Part shown: positions 52,012 to 61,660 of the stretch, piece after piece
How positions within the stretch are numbered: the stretch's first letter is position 1
How the letters are laid out: each line of letters begins with the position of its first letter
Source of the DNA: Streptomyces capillispiralis
GTDB taxonomy: Bacteria > Actinomycetota > Actinomycetes > Streptomycetales > Streptomycetaceae
Assembly: GCF_007829875.1 (NCBI RefSeq)
Contig: NZ_VIWV01000001.1
Span: 2,760,501-2,824,500 of the forward strand
Direction: 5' to 3'
Length of the DNA: 64,000 nt
Notes under the pieces: generated by a model
What the model was told of the DNA's origin: nothing
The model's input: the letters and a program-made list of their open reading frames with translations, nothing else
Database searches by the model: none
Translations under genes and position numbers: made by a program

Positions 52012-53424
52012 TCAGGGTGCGTGCCGCCAGTGCTCGGCGAGGTCGCCCCACAGGTGGGCGCTGGTCTCGACGCCCTTGAGGAGAAGGTCCAGTTCGACCT
52101 TCTCGTTGGGGGCGTGCCAGCCGTCGGACGGGACGGAGATCCCGAGGAAGAGCACCGGTGCGCCCAGGACGTCCTGGAGGTCGGCGGCGGGTCCGGAGCC
52201 GCCCTCACGGGTGAAGCGGACGGGTGCGTCGAAGGCGCGGCCCATCGCGCGGACGACGGACCGCAGCGCCGGGTGGTCCAGGGGCGTGAGGCAGGGGCGG
52301 GTGGCGGGGCTGAAGACGATCTCGTGGCGGATGCCGTCGGGCAGCTGCCCGGGCACCCAGTCGCGGACGGCCTCGGCCACGTGCTCCGGGTCCTGGCCGG
52401 CGACCAGCCGGAAGGACAGTTTCACCATGGCGGAGGACGGGACGATCGTCTTGCTGCCGGGGCCCTGGTATCCGCCGCCGATGCCGTTGACCTCGGCGGT
52501 GGGGCGGGCCCAGACGCGCTCCAGGGTGCTGTACCCGGCCTCGCCCCAGGTGCCGCGGGACCTGGCGGTGCGCAGCCACTGCGACTCGTCGAAGGGCAGC
52601 TCGGCGAACAGTTCGCGTTCGCGGTCGGTGAGTTCGACGACACCGTCGTAGAAGCCCGGGACCGCCACGCGCGCGTGCTCGTCGTGCAGGGCGGCCACCA
52701 GGCGGGCGACGGCGGTGGCCGGGTTGGGGACCGCGCCGCCGAAGGAACCGGAGTGGATGTCCTGGCCGGGGCCGTACAGCCGGATCTCGCACTCGGCGAG
52801 GCCGCGCATGCCGGTGCACACCGTGGGGGTGTCCTCGGACCACATGCCGGTGTCGGAGACGATCACGATGTCGGCGGCGAGCCGGTCCGCGTGCTGCTCG
52901 ACGAGCGCCCGGAAGTGCGGGGAGCCGGATTCCTCCTCGCCCTCGATCAGCAGTTTGAGGTGGACGGCCGGGGTGGTGCGGCCGGTGGTGGCGAGGTGGG
53001 CGCGGACCCCGAGGGTGTGGAAGAACACCTGCCCCTTGTCGTCGGCGGCGCCGCGCGCGTAGAGACGGTTGTCCCGCACGACGGGCTCGAAGGGCTCGCT
53101 GTCCCAGCCGTCCTCGCGGGCGGCGGGCTGCACGTCGTGGTGGCCGTAGACCAGCACGGTGGGGGCCCCGGGGTCGGCGGAGGGCCACTCGGCGTAGACG
53201 GCCGGGGCGCCCGGGGTCTGCCAGACCTCGGCGGTCGGGAAGCCGGTCTCCTTGAGCTTGGCGGCGAGCCAGTCGGCGCTGCGGCGCACGTCCGGCGCGT
53301 GGTCGGGCTGGGCCGAGACGGACGGGATGCGCAGCCACTCGGCGAGGTCGTCGAGGAACGCGCCGCGGTGCTGCTCGATGTACGTACGGACGGCGCTGAC
53401 GGCATTGTCAACGGGCTGGCTCAT
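52012..53424 (-). CDS. M20-family dipeptidase/carboxypeptidase
   Basis: The 470-residue two-zinc peptidase has the metal and catalytic motifs YGHHDVQPA (first zinc histidine and acid), GAADDKGQ (bridging aspartate), IEGEEESGS (catalytic Glu pair), SDTGMW and the late APNEKVEL following the last zinc histidine (WHAPNE). The inserted dimerisation domain is present in between. It belongs to the cytosolic dipeptidase group (CNDP-like). ATG at 53424 is used. Its start lies 10 bp after the stop of the AdnB-like gene, so they may be co-transcribed. Confidence 0.93.
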   Translation of the reverse strand: MSQPVDNAVSAVRTYIEQHRGAFLDDLAEWLRIPSVSAQPDHAPDVRRSADWLAAKLKETGFPTAEVWQTPGAPAVYAEWPSADPGAPTVLVYGHHDVQPAAREDGWDSEPFEPVVRDNRLYARGAADDKGQVFFHTLGVRAHLATTGRTTPAVHLKLLIEGEEESGSPHFRALVEQHADRLAADIVIVSDTGMWSEDTPTVCTGMRGLAECEIRLYGPGQDIHSGSFGGAVPNPATAVARLVAALHDEHARVAVPGFYDGVVELTDRERELFAELPFDESQWLRTARSRGTWGEAGYSTLERVWARPTAEVNGIGGGYQGPGSKTIVPSSAMVKLSFRLVAGQDPEHVAEAVRDWVPGQLPDGIRHEIVFSPATRPCLTPLDHPALRSVVRAMGRAFDAPVRFTREGGSGPAADLQDVLGAPVLFLGISVPSDGWHAPNEKVELDLLLKGVETSAHLWGDLAEHWRHAP

Positions 53425-53434
53425 GGTCACGAGC

Positions 53435-56400
53435 CTATCGGCCCGGGGCGGTGTCCTCGGAGTGCGGTATCTCACCGGGCGGCTCCTCCAGCAGCAGCCG
53501 CTCCAGCTCGGCGCGGCCGGGCAGGGGGTCGGGGCGGACGACCTCGCCGGTGCGGACGTACAGGAAGGCGGCCGTGACGGTCTCCAGGGGGACGCCCTGC
53601 TGCTCGGCCCAGGCGAGCCGGTAGACGGCGAGCTGCAGCGGGTCGGCGGTGCGGCCGCGGCTGGTCTTCCAGTCGACGATCTCGTACGTCGTCCCGTCCC
53701 CGTCGCCCTCCTTGTAGACGGCGTCGATGCGCCCGCGCACGACGCGGCCGGCGAGCGACAGCTGGAAGGGCGCCTCCACGCGGTGGGGCGTGCGGTGGGC
53801 GTACTCGGTGCGTTCGAACGCTTCCTTGAGGGCTTCCAGGTCGCGTTCGTCGTCGATCTCGGCGTCGCTGCCGGGCAGCTCGTCCGGGTCGAGCAGGGGG
53901 AGGGTCAGTTCCTCGAAGCGTGCCTCGACCCAGGCGTGGAAGCGGGTGCCCCGGCGTGCGGCGGGCTGGGGCGGGCGGGGCATGGGGCGGGCCAGCTCCC
54001 GGGCGAAGCCGTCCGGGTCCGCGGCCAGGCGGAGCAGCTGGGACGCCGTCAGCGAGGCGGGCAGCCGGACCTCGGTGACGCTCTCGCGGGTGCGCAGCAG
54101 CTCTCCGGTGAGGGCGTCGAGGTCGCGGTCCCAGGACGCGACGGTGCGGGCCTCCTCGGGGGTGAGCCGGGGCCCACCGGGCTGCCGCGGCGGGCGGGGG
54201 CGGTCCGCCGCGCGGGGGCGCGCGGCGGGTTCCGGGGCGGTCGCCTGGTGGGGGACGGCGGTCGCCTGACGGGGGACGGTGGGGCGATGGGGGGCCCGGG
54301 AGTCCCTGTTGCCCGGATCGGTGTCGGCGAAGGGGTCCTCGTCGGGGAAAGGGTCCTCGTCGGGGAAGGGGCCGCTCTCGGAGAAGAGGTCCTGGCCGGC
54401 GTCGTCGGTGAAGAGATCCTCGTCGGCGTCGGTGAAATGGTCCTGGCCGGCCGGGAAGGGTTCCCCGTCGGCGTCGGTGAAGAGGTCCTGGCGGGTCGGG
54501 AAGGGGTCCTCGTCGGCCGGGAAGGGGTCGCCTTCCGGGAGGTGGGCGTCGTCGTCGGGCGGCGGCGGCCAGTCCGGGTCGTCGTACGTGTCCGGGTCGT
54601 GTACGGCCGTGGCGGGGCCGTCCGGGTGGCCGTCGAGGTGGGCGAGGACGGTCGCGGCGGCCGCGCGACGGCGGGTCATGGCCTCGTCGTCCAGGGGCAG
54701 GGGCCACGCCTGGGCGTCGGCGGCCCGCCGCAGGGCGGGGTTCTCCTCGTCCTCGGCGGGCTCGTCGGCCCACGCCTCGATCTCGCCGTACCCGGCGGCG
54801 CAGTGCTCGTAGAGGGCGTGGAGGAACGCGGAGGGGCCGCGCGGCTTCTTCTGGCTGGGACCCCACCAGTGGCCGGAGCCGAGGAGCAGGGAACGGGGGC
54901 GGGTGAAGGTGACGTAGCCGAGGCGCAGCTCCTCGGTGTGCTGGTGTTCCTTCATGGCCTCGTGGAAGGCCTTGAGGCCCCGGGAGTCCCAGGACGTGAC
55001 GTCGGGGAGGGTGTCGGCGTCGCCGCGCAGTTCGTGCGGCAGCACCTTGCCCTGCGCGGTCCACTTCTCGCGGCCCTGGCTGCTGGGGAAGGTGCCGGTG
55101 ACCAGCCCGGGTACGGCGACGACGTCCCACTCCAGGCCCTTGGACTTGTGCGCGGTGAGCACCTTGACGGTGTTCTCACCGCCGGGCAGCGCGTTGTCCA
55201 GGCCCTTCTCGTACTGGGCGGCGGTGCGCAGGAAGCCCAGGAAGGCGAGCAGGGAGGCCTCGGCGTCTCCGGCGGCGAAGGACGCGGCGATGTCGAGGAA
55301 GTTGGAGAGGGTCTCGCGGCGGCGGGCGGCCAGGGCGTGCGGGGACGCGGAGAGCTCCACCTCCAGGCCGGTGACGGCGAGGACGCGGTGCAGCACGTCC
55401 ATGAGGGGGTCGGCCAGGGAGCGGCGCAGGTCGCGCAGTTCGGCGGCGAGGCGGGCGAAGCGCACGCGGGCGTCCGGTGAGAACGGCAAGCCGTCGTCGT
55501 CGCCCCGGCCGTCGAGCGGTGTCTCCAGGAAGGTGTCGAGGGCGTCCGCGAGCGAGATCACCTCGGCCGGGTCGACGCCCTCGACGGCCGCGGCGAGCCG
55601 CCGGTCGGGATCGTCGTCGCCGTCCACGCCCGCGTGGGAGACGAGCAGTCGCGCGCGCCGCCCCAGCAGGGCGAGGTCACGGGGGCCGATGCGCCAGCGC
55701 GGGCCGGTCAGCAGGCGTACGAGGGAGGCATTGGCGCCGGGGTCCTGGAGGACCTCGCAGACGGCGACGAGGTCGGCGATCTCGGGCAGGTGCAGCAGTC
55801 CGGAGAGGCCGACCACCTCCACGGGGACGTCCCGCGCCACCAGGGCTGCCTGGATCTCGGCGAAGTCGCCGGCCGTGCGGCACAGCACGGCGATCTCGCC
55901 GGGCGCCTTGCCGGTGCGGACGAGGTGGGCGATGGAGTCGGCGATCCAGTCGATCTCCTCCGCGTGGGTGGGCAGCAGGGCGCAGCGGACGGTGCCGTCG
56001 CGTTCGGCGCCGGGGGCCGGGCGGAGGGCCTCCACGCCCGCGTGCATCGCGCGCAGGGGCTCGGCGAGACCGTTGGCGAGGTCGAGGAGGCGGCCGCCGC
56101 TGCGGCGGTTCTCGCTGAGCGACTGGCGGGTGGCGGGGCGGCCGTCGGCGTGCGCGAAGTGTTCCGGGAAGTCGTCGAGGTTGGCGACGGAGGCGCCGCG
56201 CCAGCCGTAGATCGCCTGGCAGGGGTCGCCGACGGCGGTCACCGGGTGGCCGGTGCCGTCGCCGAAGAGCCCGGCCAGCAGGACACGCTGGGCGACCGAG
56301 GTGTCCTGGTACTCGTCGAGGAGGACCACGCGGAACTCGTCGCGCAGGACGCGGCCCACCTCGGGAAGGGCGGCGAGCCGGGCGGACAGGGCGATCTGGT

Positions 56401-57124
56401 CGCCGAAGTCGAGCAGATCGCGGTCGCGTTTGGCGGCCCGGTAGCGCAGCACCAGGTCGGCCAGTTCACGCCGCGCGGCGGCGGCCTCGGGGACCTTGCG
56501 CAGGTCGGCGTTGGTGAGCTTGGTGTTCTCCAGGGTGCGCAGCAGCCCGGCGTCGTGGGCGCGCAGGTCCTCGGGCCGTACGAGGTGTTCGGCGAGCTCC
56601 CCGTCGAGGGTGAGGAGGTCCCCGACCAGGTCGGGGAAGGAGCGGGTGAGCGCCGGGTAGGGACCGGGCGCCTCGCGCAGGACGCGCGCGGCGAGCTGGT
56701 AGCGGGTGGCGTCGGCGAGCAGCCGGGAGGTCGGTTCGAGGCCGATGCGCAGGCCGTGGTCGGTGAGCAGGCGGCCCGCGAAGGCGTGGTACGTGGAGAT
56801 CACGGGCTCGCCCGGGGGGTTGTCCGGGTCGATGGCGTCCGGGTCGGTGACGCCCGCCTTGATCAGCGCCTTGCGGACGCGTTCGGCGAGCTCACCGGCG
56901 GCCTTGTTGGTGAAGGTGAGGCCGAGTACCTGTTCGGGGGCGACCTGGCCGGTGCCGACCAGCCACACCACGCGTGCCGCCATCACCGTCGTCTTGCCCG
57001 ATCCGGCTCCGGCCACGATCACCTGCGGGGCGGGCGGCGCGACGATGCAGGCCGTCTGCTCCGGGGTGAACGGGATGCCGAGGAGCTCCTTGAGCTGATC
57101 GGGATCGGTGATACGAGCGGGCAC
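53435..57124 (-). CDS. adnB: AdnB-like UvrD helicase fused to RecB-type nuclease
   Basis: The 1,229-residue subunit has an N-terminal superfamily 1 helicase (Walker A AGAGSGKT 38-45; Walker B DEYQD 270-274; GDPCQAIYGWRGAS; VLTAHKSKGLEWD). A C-terminal PD-(D/E)xK nuclease follows (GRIDAVYKEGDG, then EIVDWKTS and QLAVYRLAW). Such proteins pair as AdnAB to resect DNA double-strand ends in actinobacteria. An acidic, proline-rich insert near residues 850-950 separates the two parts. GTG at 57124 is used. The assignment as AdnB rather than AdnA follows gene order in mycobacteria. Confidence 0.88.
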   Translation of the reverse strand: MPARITDPDQLKELLGIPFTPEQTACIVAPPAPQVIVAGAGSGKTTVMAARVVWLVGTGQVAPEQVLGLTFTNKAAGELAERVRKALIKAGVTDPDAIDPDNPPGEPVISTYHAFAGRLLTDHGLRIGLEPTSRLLADATRYQLAARVLREAPGPYPALTRSFPDLVGDLLTLDGELAEHLVRPEDLRAHDAGLLRTLENTKLTNADLRKVPEAAAARRELADLVLRYRAAKRDRDLLDFGDQIALSARLAALPEVGRVLRDEFRVVLLDEYQDTSVAQRVLLAGLFGDGTGHPVTAVGDPCQAIYGWRGASVANLDDFPEHFAHADGRPATRQSLSENRRSGGRLLDLANGLAEPLRAMHAGVEALRPAPGAERDGTVRCALLPTHAEEIDWIADSIAHLVRTGKAPGEIAVLCRTAGDFAEIQAALVARDVPVEVVGLSGLLHLPEIADLVAVCEVLQDPGANASLVRLLTGPRWRIGPRDLALLGRRARLLVSHAGVDGDDDPDRRLAAAVEGVDPAEVISLADALDTFLETPLDGRGDDDGLPFSPDARVRFARLAAELRDLRRSLADPLMDVLHRVLAVTGLEVELSASPHALAARRRETLSNFLDIAASFAAGDAEASLLAFLGFLRTAAQYEKGLDNALPGGENTVKVLTAHKSKGLEWDVVAVPGLVTGTFPSSQGREKWTAQGKVLPHELRGDADTLPDVTSWDSRGLKAFHEAMKEHQHTEELRLGYVTFTRPRSLLLGSGHWWGPSQKKPRGPSAFLHALYEHCAAGYGEIEAWADEPAEDEENPALRRAADAQAWPLPLDDEAMTRRRAAAATVLAHLDGHPDGPATAVHDPDTYDDPDWPPPPDDDAHLPEGDPFPADEDPFPTRQDLFTDADGEPFPAGQDHFTDADEDLFTDDAGQDLFSESGPFPDEDPFPDEDPFADTDPGNRDSRAPHRPTVPRQATAVPHQATAPEPAARPRAADRPRPPRQPGGPRLTPEEARTVASWDRDLDALTGELLRTRESVTEVRLPASLTASQLLRLAADPDGFARELARPMPRPPQPAARRGTRFHAWVEARFEELTLPLLDPDELPGSDAEIDDERDLEALKEAFERTEYAHRTPHRVEAPFQLSLAGRVVRGRIDAVYKEGDGDGTTYEIVDWKTSRGRTADPLQLAVYRLAWAEQQGVPLETVTAAFLYVRTGEVVRPDPLPGRAELERLLLEEPPGEIPHSEDTAPGR
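54315..54545 (-). repeat. Acidic DPFP-type repeats within adnB
   Basis: An in-frame low-complexity stretch codes repeats of the kind DEDPFP, DLFTDADGEPFPAGQ and PFPDEDPFPDEDPFAD. The DNA shows repeated blocks such as GGGGTCCTCGTCGGGGAA. It lies between the helicase and nuclease parts and is followed by a Pro/Arg/Ala-rich segment. Confidence 0.75.
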
Positions 57125-57224
57125 ACGCAGAGGCTATCGGCGGGCACTGACAGTGCCCGCCCCGAGCGCGGGCCCGGAGCGGAGAACCGCAGGTCACAGA
57201 CGGTGGTGCGATGCGTCACGCCGG

Positions 57225-60200
57225 TCATTCGACGACGTGGCGGCCTTCCGGTCGGGCGCTGCACGAGGCCCGAAACGCGCAGTGGGCGCAGTGCTGGCCC
57301 GCGGTGGGGGTGAACCGTTCGTCGAGGACCTTGCCGGCGGCCGTGGCCAGCAGGTCACCGACCCACTCCCCCTCCAGCGGCTCCTGGGCCTGCACCTTGG
57401 GCAGGCTCTCGCCGCCGTCCCGTTTCGCGGCGCCCTGGCGCAGCTGGACGAGTTCGGCACCGCCCGGTTCGGGGCGCGCTCCGTCGAAGGCCGCGTCGAC
57501 GGCGCCCGCGCGGACGGCGAGCTGGTAGACGGCGAGCTGGGGGTGCCGGGCGACCTCGGCGGAGCTGGGCGCCTGCTTGCCGGTCTTGAAGTCGACGACG
57601 TAGGCGCGGCCGTCGCCGTCGGTCTCGACGCGGTCCATCTGGCCGCGGATGCGCACCTCGTAGCCACCCGCTTCGAGCGTGACGTCGAAGTCGTGCTCGC
57701 TGGCCACCGGGGTGCGTCCGGTGCGGTCCATCACATGCCACCTGAGGAAGCGTTCGAGGGCCACGCGCGCGTTCTCCTTCTCCTGCGCCGACTTCCACGG
57801 CGCGTCGAAGGCCAGCGCGTTCCACACCGAGTCGAGGCGCTCCATGAGGACGTCGAGGTCGGCCGGGGTGTGCCCGGAGGCCACCTCGTCGGCCAGGACG
57901 TGCACCACGTTGCCGAAGCCCTGGGCCGCGGTGGCGGGCGCGTCCGCCTTGACCTCGCGGCCGAGGAACCACTGCAGGGCGCAGGTGTTGGCCAGTTGTT
58001 CGAGGGCGCTGCCGGACAGCACGACGGGCTGGTCGCGGTCGCGCAGCGGCACCTTGGACCGCGTCGGTTCGAACATGCCCCACCAGCGGTACGGGTGCGC
58101 GGACGGCACCAGGGGGCGGCCGTCCTCGTCGGCGAGCGCGGCGAGCCGGGCCAGCCGCTGGGCGGCCGCTTCCCGGAGGGTGTCCGAGACGCGCGGGTCG
58201 ACCGTGGTCGCGCGCAGTTCGGCGACGAGCGCGGCGACGGACAGGGGACGGCGGGGGCGTCCGGTGACGTCCTTGGGCTCGACGCCGAGTTCGGTCAGGA
58301 AGCGGGAGGGCTGGTCGCCGTCGTCGGCGGGTGCCTTCACCGCGGTGACGACGAGACGTTCACGCGCGCGGGTGGCGGCCACGTAGAACAGGCGCCGCTC
58401 CTCGGCGAGCAGTGCGCCGGGGGTGAGGGGTTCGGCGAGTCCGTCGCGGCCGATGCGGTCGGCCTCCAGCAGGGAGCCCCGTCGGCGCAGGTCGGGCCAC
58501 AGGCCCTCCTGGACACCGGCCACGACGACCAGGCGCCACTCCAGGCCCTTGGAGCGGTGCGCGGTCATCAGGCGCACGGCGTCGGGGCGGGCGGCGCGGC
58601 GTGTGAGGGTGTCGGCGGCGATGTCCTCGGCGTCGATCTCCTCCAGGAAGTTCAGCGCGCCCCGGCCGCCGGTGCGTTCCTCCGCGCGGGCGGCAGTCGC
58701 GAACAGCGCGCATACGGCGTCGAGGTCCCGGTCGGCGTTGCGGCCGGCCGCGCCTCCGCGCCGCGCGGAGCGCTCCAGTCGCTGGGGCCACGGGGTGCCG
58801 TCCCAGAGGTCCCACAGGGCCTCTTCGGCCGTACCGCCGCCCGCGAGGCGTTCGCGGGCACGGCGCAGCAGGGCGCCGAGGCGCTGCGCGCCCCGCGCGT
58901 AGGCGGGGTCGTGGACGGCGAGCCGCTCGGGCTCGGCAAGGGCACGCGCGAGCAGTTCGTCCGAGGGCGGGGGCAGCGGATTGCCCGCGGCCCGTTCCTC
59001 CTCGCGCAGGGCCCGTCCGAGCCGGCGCAGGTCGGCGGCGTCCATGCCGGCGAGGGGTGAGGCGAGCAGGGTGAGGGCGGTCTCGGTGTCGAGCCAGCAG
59101 GGCCCGGCGCCCGACGCCGCTCCGTCGGCCTCCAGGGCCGCGTCGTCCGCCTCCTCAGCCTCCGGGGCGCCGTCGTCCGCCTCCCCGGCCTCCGGGGCGT
59201 CGTCGTCCGCCTCCCCGGCCTCCGTGGCCGCGTCGTCCGCCTCCCCGGCCTCCGGGGCGTCGTCGTCCGCCGCCCCGCCTTCGTCGTACCTCGCGTCGTC
59301 GGCGTTCCGCGCGGCGTCGTCCGGCGCGGTGTCGGCACTCCGCGCGCCGCCGTCGACCCGCCCGGTGTCGGCACCCCGCGCGAGAGCATCGTCCCGCGCG
59401 GTGTCGGCATCCCCCCGGATGTCGTCGTCCCGCTCCCCCGCCTCCGCCGTCGCCACCGCGCGCAGGGCTGTCAGCAGTGGGGCGACCGCCGGTTCGTGGC
59501 GCAGGGGCAGGTCGTCGCCGTCGACGTCCACGGGGACGCCCGCCGACGTGAGCGCGCGGCGGACCGTGGGCAGGGTCCGGGAGCCGGCCCGTACCAGGAC
59601 GGCCATGTCGTTCCAGGGGACGCCGTCCTCCAGATGCGCCCTGCGCAGGATGTCGGCGATGTTGTCCAGCTCGGTGCCGGACGTCGGGTACGTGTACACC
59701 TCGACCCGGCCGCCGTCCCGTGCCGCGGTCAGCTCCCGGTGGGCGCGGACCTTCTCGGCGGGCAGCCGGGGCAGCGGCATCCTCCGGGTCACCCGCCGGG
59801 TGGCCTCCAGCAGGGCGGCGCCGGAGCGACGGGAGGTGCGCAGCACCTCGACGGGGGCCGGGCGGCCGTCCGCGCGGGGGAAGGCGTACGGGAACTCCAG
59901 GATGCCGCCCACGTCCGCGCCCCGGAAGGCGTAGATCGACTGGTCGGGGTCGCCGAAGGCGACGAGGGTGCGTCCGCCGGCCAGCGCGTGCAGCAGCCGT
60001 ACCTGGGCCGGGTCGGTGTCCTGGTACTCGTCGACGTAGACGGCGTCGTACCGCGCGGCGAGCTGCCCGGCGATCTCGGGGCGGCGGGCGAGGAGCACCG
60101 CGCGGTGGACCAGTTCGGCGTAGTCGAGGACGCCCTGCAGGTCGAGGACGTCGAGGTACTCGGCGAGGAAGGCGGAGGCGGCGCGCCAGTCGGGGCGTCC

Positions 60201-60830
60201 GATGCGGCGGGCGAAGGCGTCCAGGGCGTCGGGGCCGAGGCCCAGTTCGCGGCTGCGGGCGAGCACCGCGCGGACCTCGTCGGCGAAGCCGCGCGTGGTC
60301 AGGCAGGCGCGCAGGTCGTCCGGCCAGCGCACATGGGCCAGACCGAGCCGCTCCAGGTCCACCTGTCCGGCGAGCAGCTCGCGGACGGTGACGTCCTGCT
60401 CGGGGCCCGACAGCAGCCGCAGCGGCTCCACGAAGAGGTCGCTGTCCTGGTGGGCTCGGATCAGGGCGTAGCAGAACGAGTGGAACGTGGTCGCCTGCGG
60501 GGCGCGCGCGGCCCCCATCCGCAGCGCCATGCGGTCGCGCAGCTCGACGGCGGCCTTGCGGCTGAACGTCAGCACCAGGATGCGCTCGGGGTCCCCGCCG
60601 CGGGCGATCCGCGCGGCCACGGACTCGACCAGGGTGGTCGTCTTTCCGGTCCCCGGACCTGCGAGGACGAGCAGCGGGCCGGTCCTGTGGTCAACCACGG
60701 AGCGCTGTGCGGCGTCAAGAGAAGGGGGGTTCACGCGAGCCGGCGGGGTACGCACCAGTCGATGAGCACCACGGTCCCCCCGCCGCACCCGGGGGTGCGA
60801 CAGGCCGCTGGTGGAGGAAGAGGAGCTCAC
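57225..60830 (-). CDS. adnA: AdnA-like UvrD helicase fused to RecB-type nuclease
   Basis: The 1,201-residue partner of the downstream AdnB-like protein has Walker A AGPGTGKT (57-64), Walker B DEYQD (267-271), GDPDQSIYAFRGAD and LMTAHRSKGLEWR. The C-terminal nuclease has GQMDRVETDGDGRAYVVDFK and QLAVYQLAV. A terminal cysteine cluster (GQHCAHCAFRASC) could hold an iron-sulfur cluster together with an earlier cysteine. An Asp/Glu/Ala insert with 10-residue repeats interrupts the motor region. GTG at 60830 is chosen. A 100-bp gap separates it from adnB. Confidence 0.88.
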   Translation of the reverse strand: MSSSSSTSGLSHPRVRRGDRGAHRLVRTPPARVNPPSLDAAQRSVVDHRTGPLLVLAGPGTGKTTTLVESVAARIARGGDPERILVLTFSRKAAVELRDRMALRMGAARAPQATTFHSFCYALIRAHQDSDLFVEPLRLLSGPEQDVTVRELLAGQVDLERLGLAHVRWPDDLRACLTTRGFADEVRAVLARSRELGLGPDALDAFARRIGRPDWRAASAFLAEYLDVLDLQGVLDYAELVHRAVLLARRPEIAGQLAARYDAVYVDEYQDTDPAQVRLLHALAGGRTLVAFGDPDQSIYAFRGADVGGILEFPYAFPRADGRPAPVEVLRTSRRSGAALLEATRRVTRRMPLPRLPAEKVRAHRELTAARDGGRVEVYTYPTSGTELDNIADILRRAHLEDGVPWNDMAVLVRAGSRTLPTVRRALTSAGVPVDVDGDDLPLRHEPAVAPLLTALRAVATAEAGERDDDIRGDADTARDDALARGADTGRVDGGARSADTAPDDAARNADDARYDEGGAADDDAPEAGEADDAATEAGEADDDAPEAGEADDGAPEAEEADDAALEADGAASGAGPCWLDTETALTLLASPLAGMDAADLRRLGRALREEERAAGNPLPPPSDELLARALAEPERLAVHDPAYARGAQRLGALLRRARERLAGGGTAEEALWDLWDGTPWPQRLERSARRGGAAGRNADRDLDAVCALFATAARAEERTGGRGALNFLEEIDAEDIAADTLTRRAARPDAVRLMTAHRSKGLEWRLVVVAGVQEGLWPDLRRRGSLLEADRIGRDGLAEPLTPGALLAEERRLFYVAATRARERLVVTAVKAPADDGDQPSRFLTELGVEPKDVTGRPRRPLSVAALVAELRATTVDPRVSDTLREAAAQRLARLAALADEDGRPLVPSAHPYRWWGMFEPTRSKVPLRDRDQPVVLSGSALEQLANTCALQWFLGREVKADAPATAAQGFGNVVHVLADEVASGHTPADLDVLMERLDSVWNALAFDAPWKSAQEKENARVALERFLRWHVMDRTGRTPVASEHDFDVTLEAGGYEVRIRGQMDRVETDGDGRAYVVDFKTGKQAPSSAEVARHPQLAVYQLAVRAGAVDAAFDGARPEPGGAELVQLRQGAAKRDGGESLPKVQAQEPLEGEWVGDLLATAAGKVLDERFTPTAGQHCAHCAFRASCSARPEGRHVVE
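59131..59280 (-). repeat. 30-bp tandem repeat (five units) within adnA
   Basis: Five consecutive 30-bp units start at 59131, 59161, 59191, 59221 and 59251, each coding a variant of EAGEADDDAP. The middle three are nearly identical at the DNA level. The repeat keeps the frame, so copy-number change would only lengthen or shorten an acidic loop in the helicase. Confidence 0.9.
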
Positions 60831-61087
60831 GTGGTTCGCCGGTCCTGGTGGGTGTGCTGTTGGGGCATGCGCCGTGCGTGCGGGGCGGTGGGCGCGGGGT
60901 GAAGGGGACACGCGCAGCCGACGCTACGCCGGTGAAAAGCGCGGAAGCAGCCCTTCCGCTTCTTCTCCCCGGGCACTCCCGTCACACATGCCCCTCACCT
61001 CACGAACGTACGTCATGCCACGGATGTGCCTCATGTCCCCCGGAAGGATCACAGGTCACACGGCGGCGACCGGGATGGCGGAAGCTG

Positions 61088-61474
61088 TCAGGTGTGACCC
61101 TCGGTGTGCCCGCCGCCGTCCCACCGCGCACGCCTCATGTCGAGGCGCGGCACATGACCCTCCGCGGCCCGGCTCGCCTCCTTGAGAGGCGTGCCCTCCG
61201 CGCGGTAGTGGCCGAGGGCTCTCAGTTCGTGGCCCGGCAGCAGCACACCGTCCGCGCGGACGACGCGCCACCACGGAACGGCTCCCCCGTAGAGGGCCAT
61301 CACGCGGCCGACCTGACGGGGACCGCCCTCCTCCAGCCACTCGGCCACGTCCCCATAGGTCATGACACGCCCCGGCGGGATCAGCTCGGCCACCTCGAGG
61401 ACCCGCTCGGCGTACTCCGGCAGGGCGTCCGCGTGCTCCGGGCCGTCGCCGGACGGAAGGCTCTCCTGGCTCAT
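61088..61474 (-). CDS. Alkyltransferase-like protein (ATL, MGMT fold)
   Basis: The 128-residue protein has the DNA-binding domain of O6-alkylguanine transferases: IPPGRVMTYGDVAEWL, RQVGRVMALYGG and the active-site region VPWWRVVRADG. The alkyl-accepting cysteine (PCHR) is replaced by tryptophan (PWWR), so it cannot repair directly but should flag alkylated bases for excision repair. ATG at 61474 is used; upstream in-frame codons are not conserved in character. The 257 bp to adnA hold no gene that I can see. Confidence 0.9.
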   Translation of the reverse strand: MSQESLPSGDGPEHADALPEYAERVLEVAELIPPGRVMTYGDVAEWLEEGGPRQVGRVMALYGGAVPWWRVVRADGVLLPGHELRALGHYRAEGTPLKEASRAAEGHVPRLDMRRARWDGGGHTEGHT

Positions 61475-61660
61475 CCGGCCCATCCTGCCCCACCCCACCG
61501 ACAACGCGACGCGCTCGCGCGCGTGCGGACGGCTCGCCCCGGAGCAGCGCTTCGGGCAGACTGTGCCGCCCCGCTTTGGGACCCTGATGCCCCCTTGTGC
61601 CGCTACGGCATGCCACCATCATGCGGGCGGTGACTGGTGATACGAGACCGAGAAGAGACG

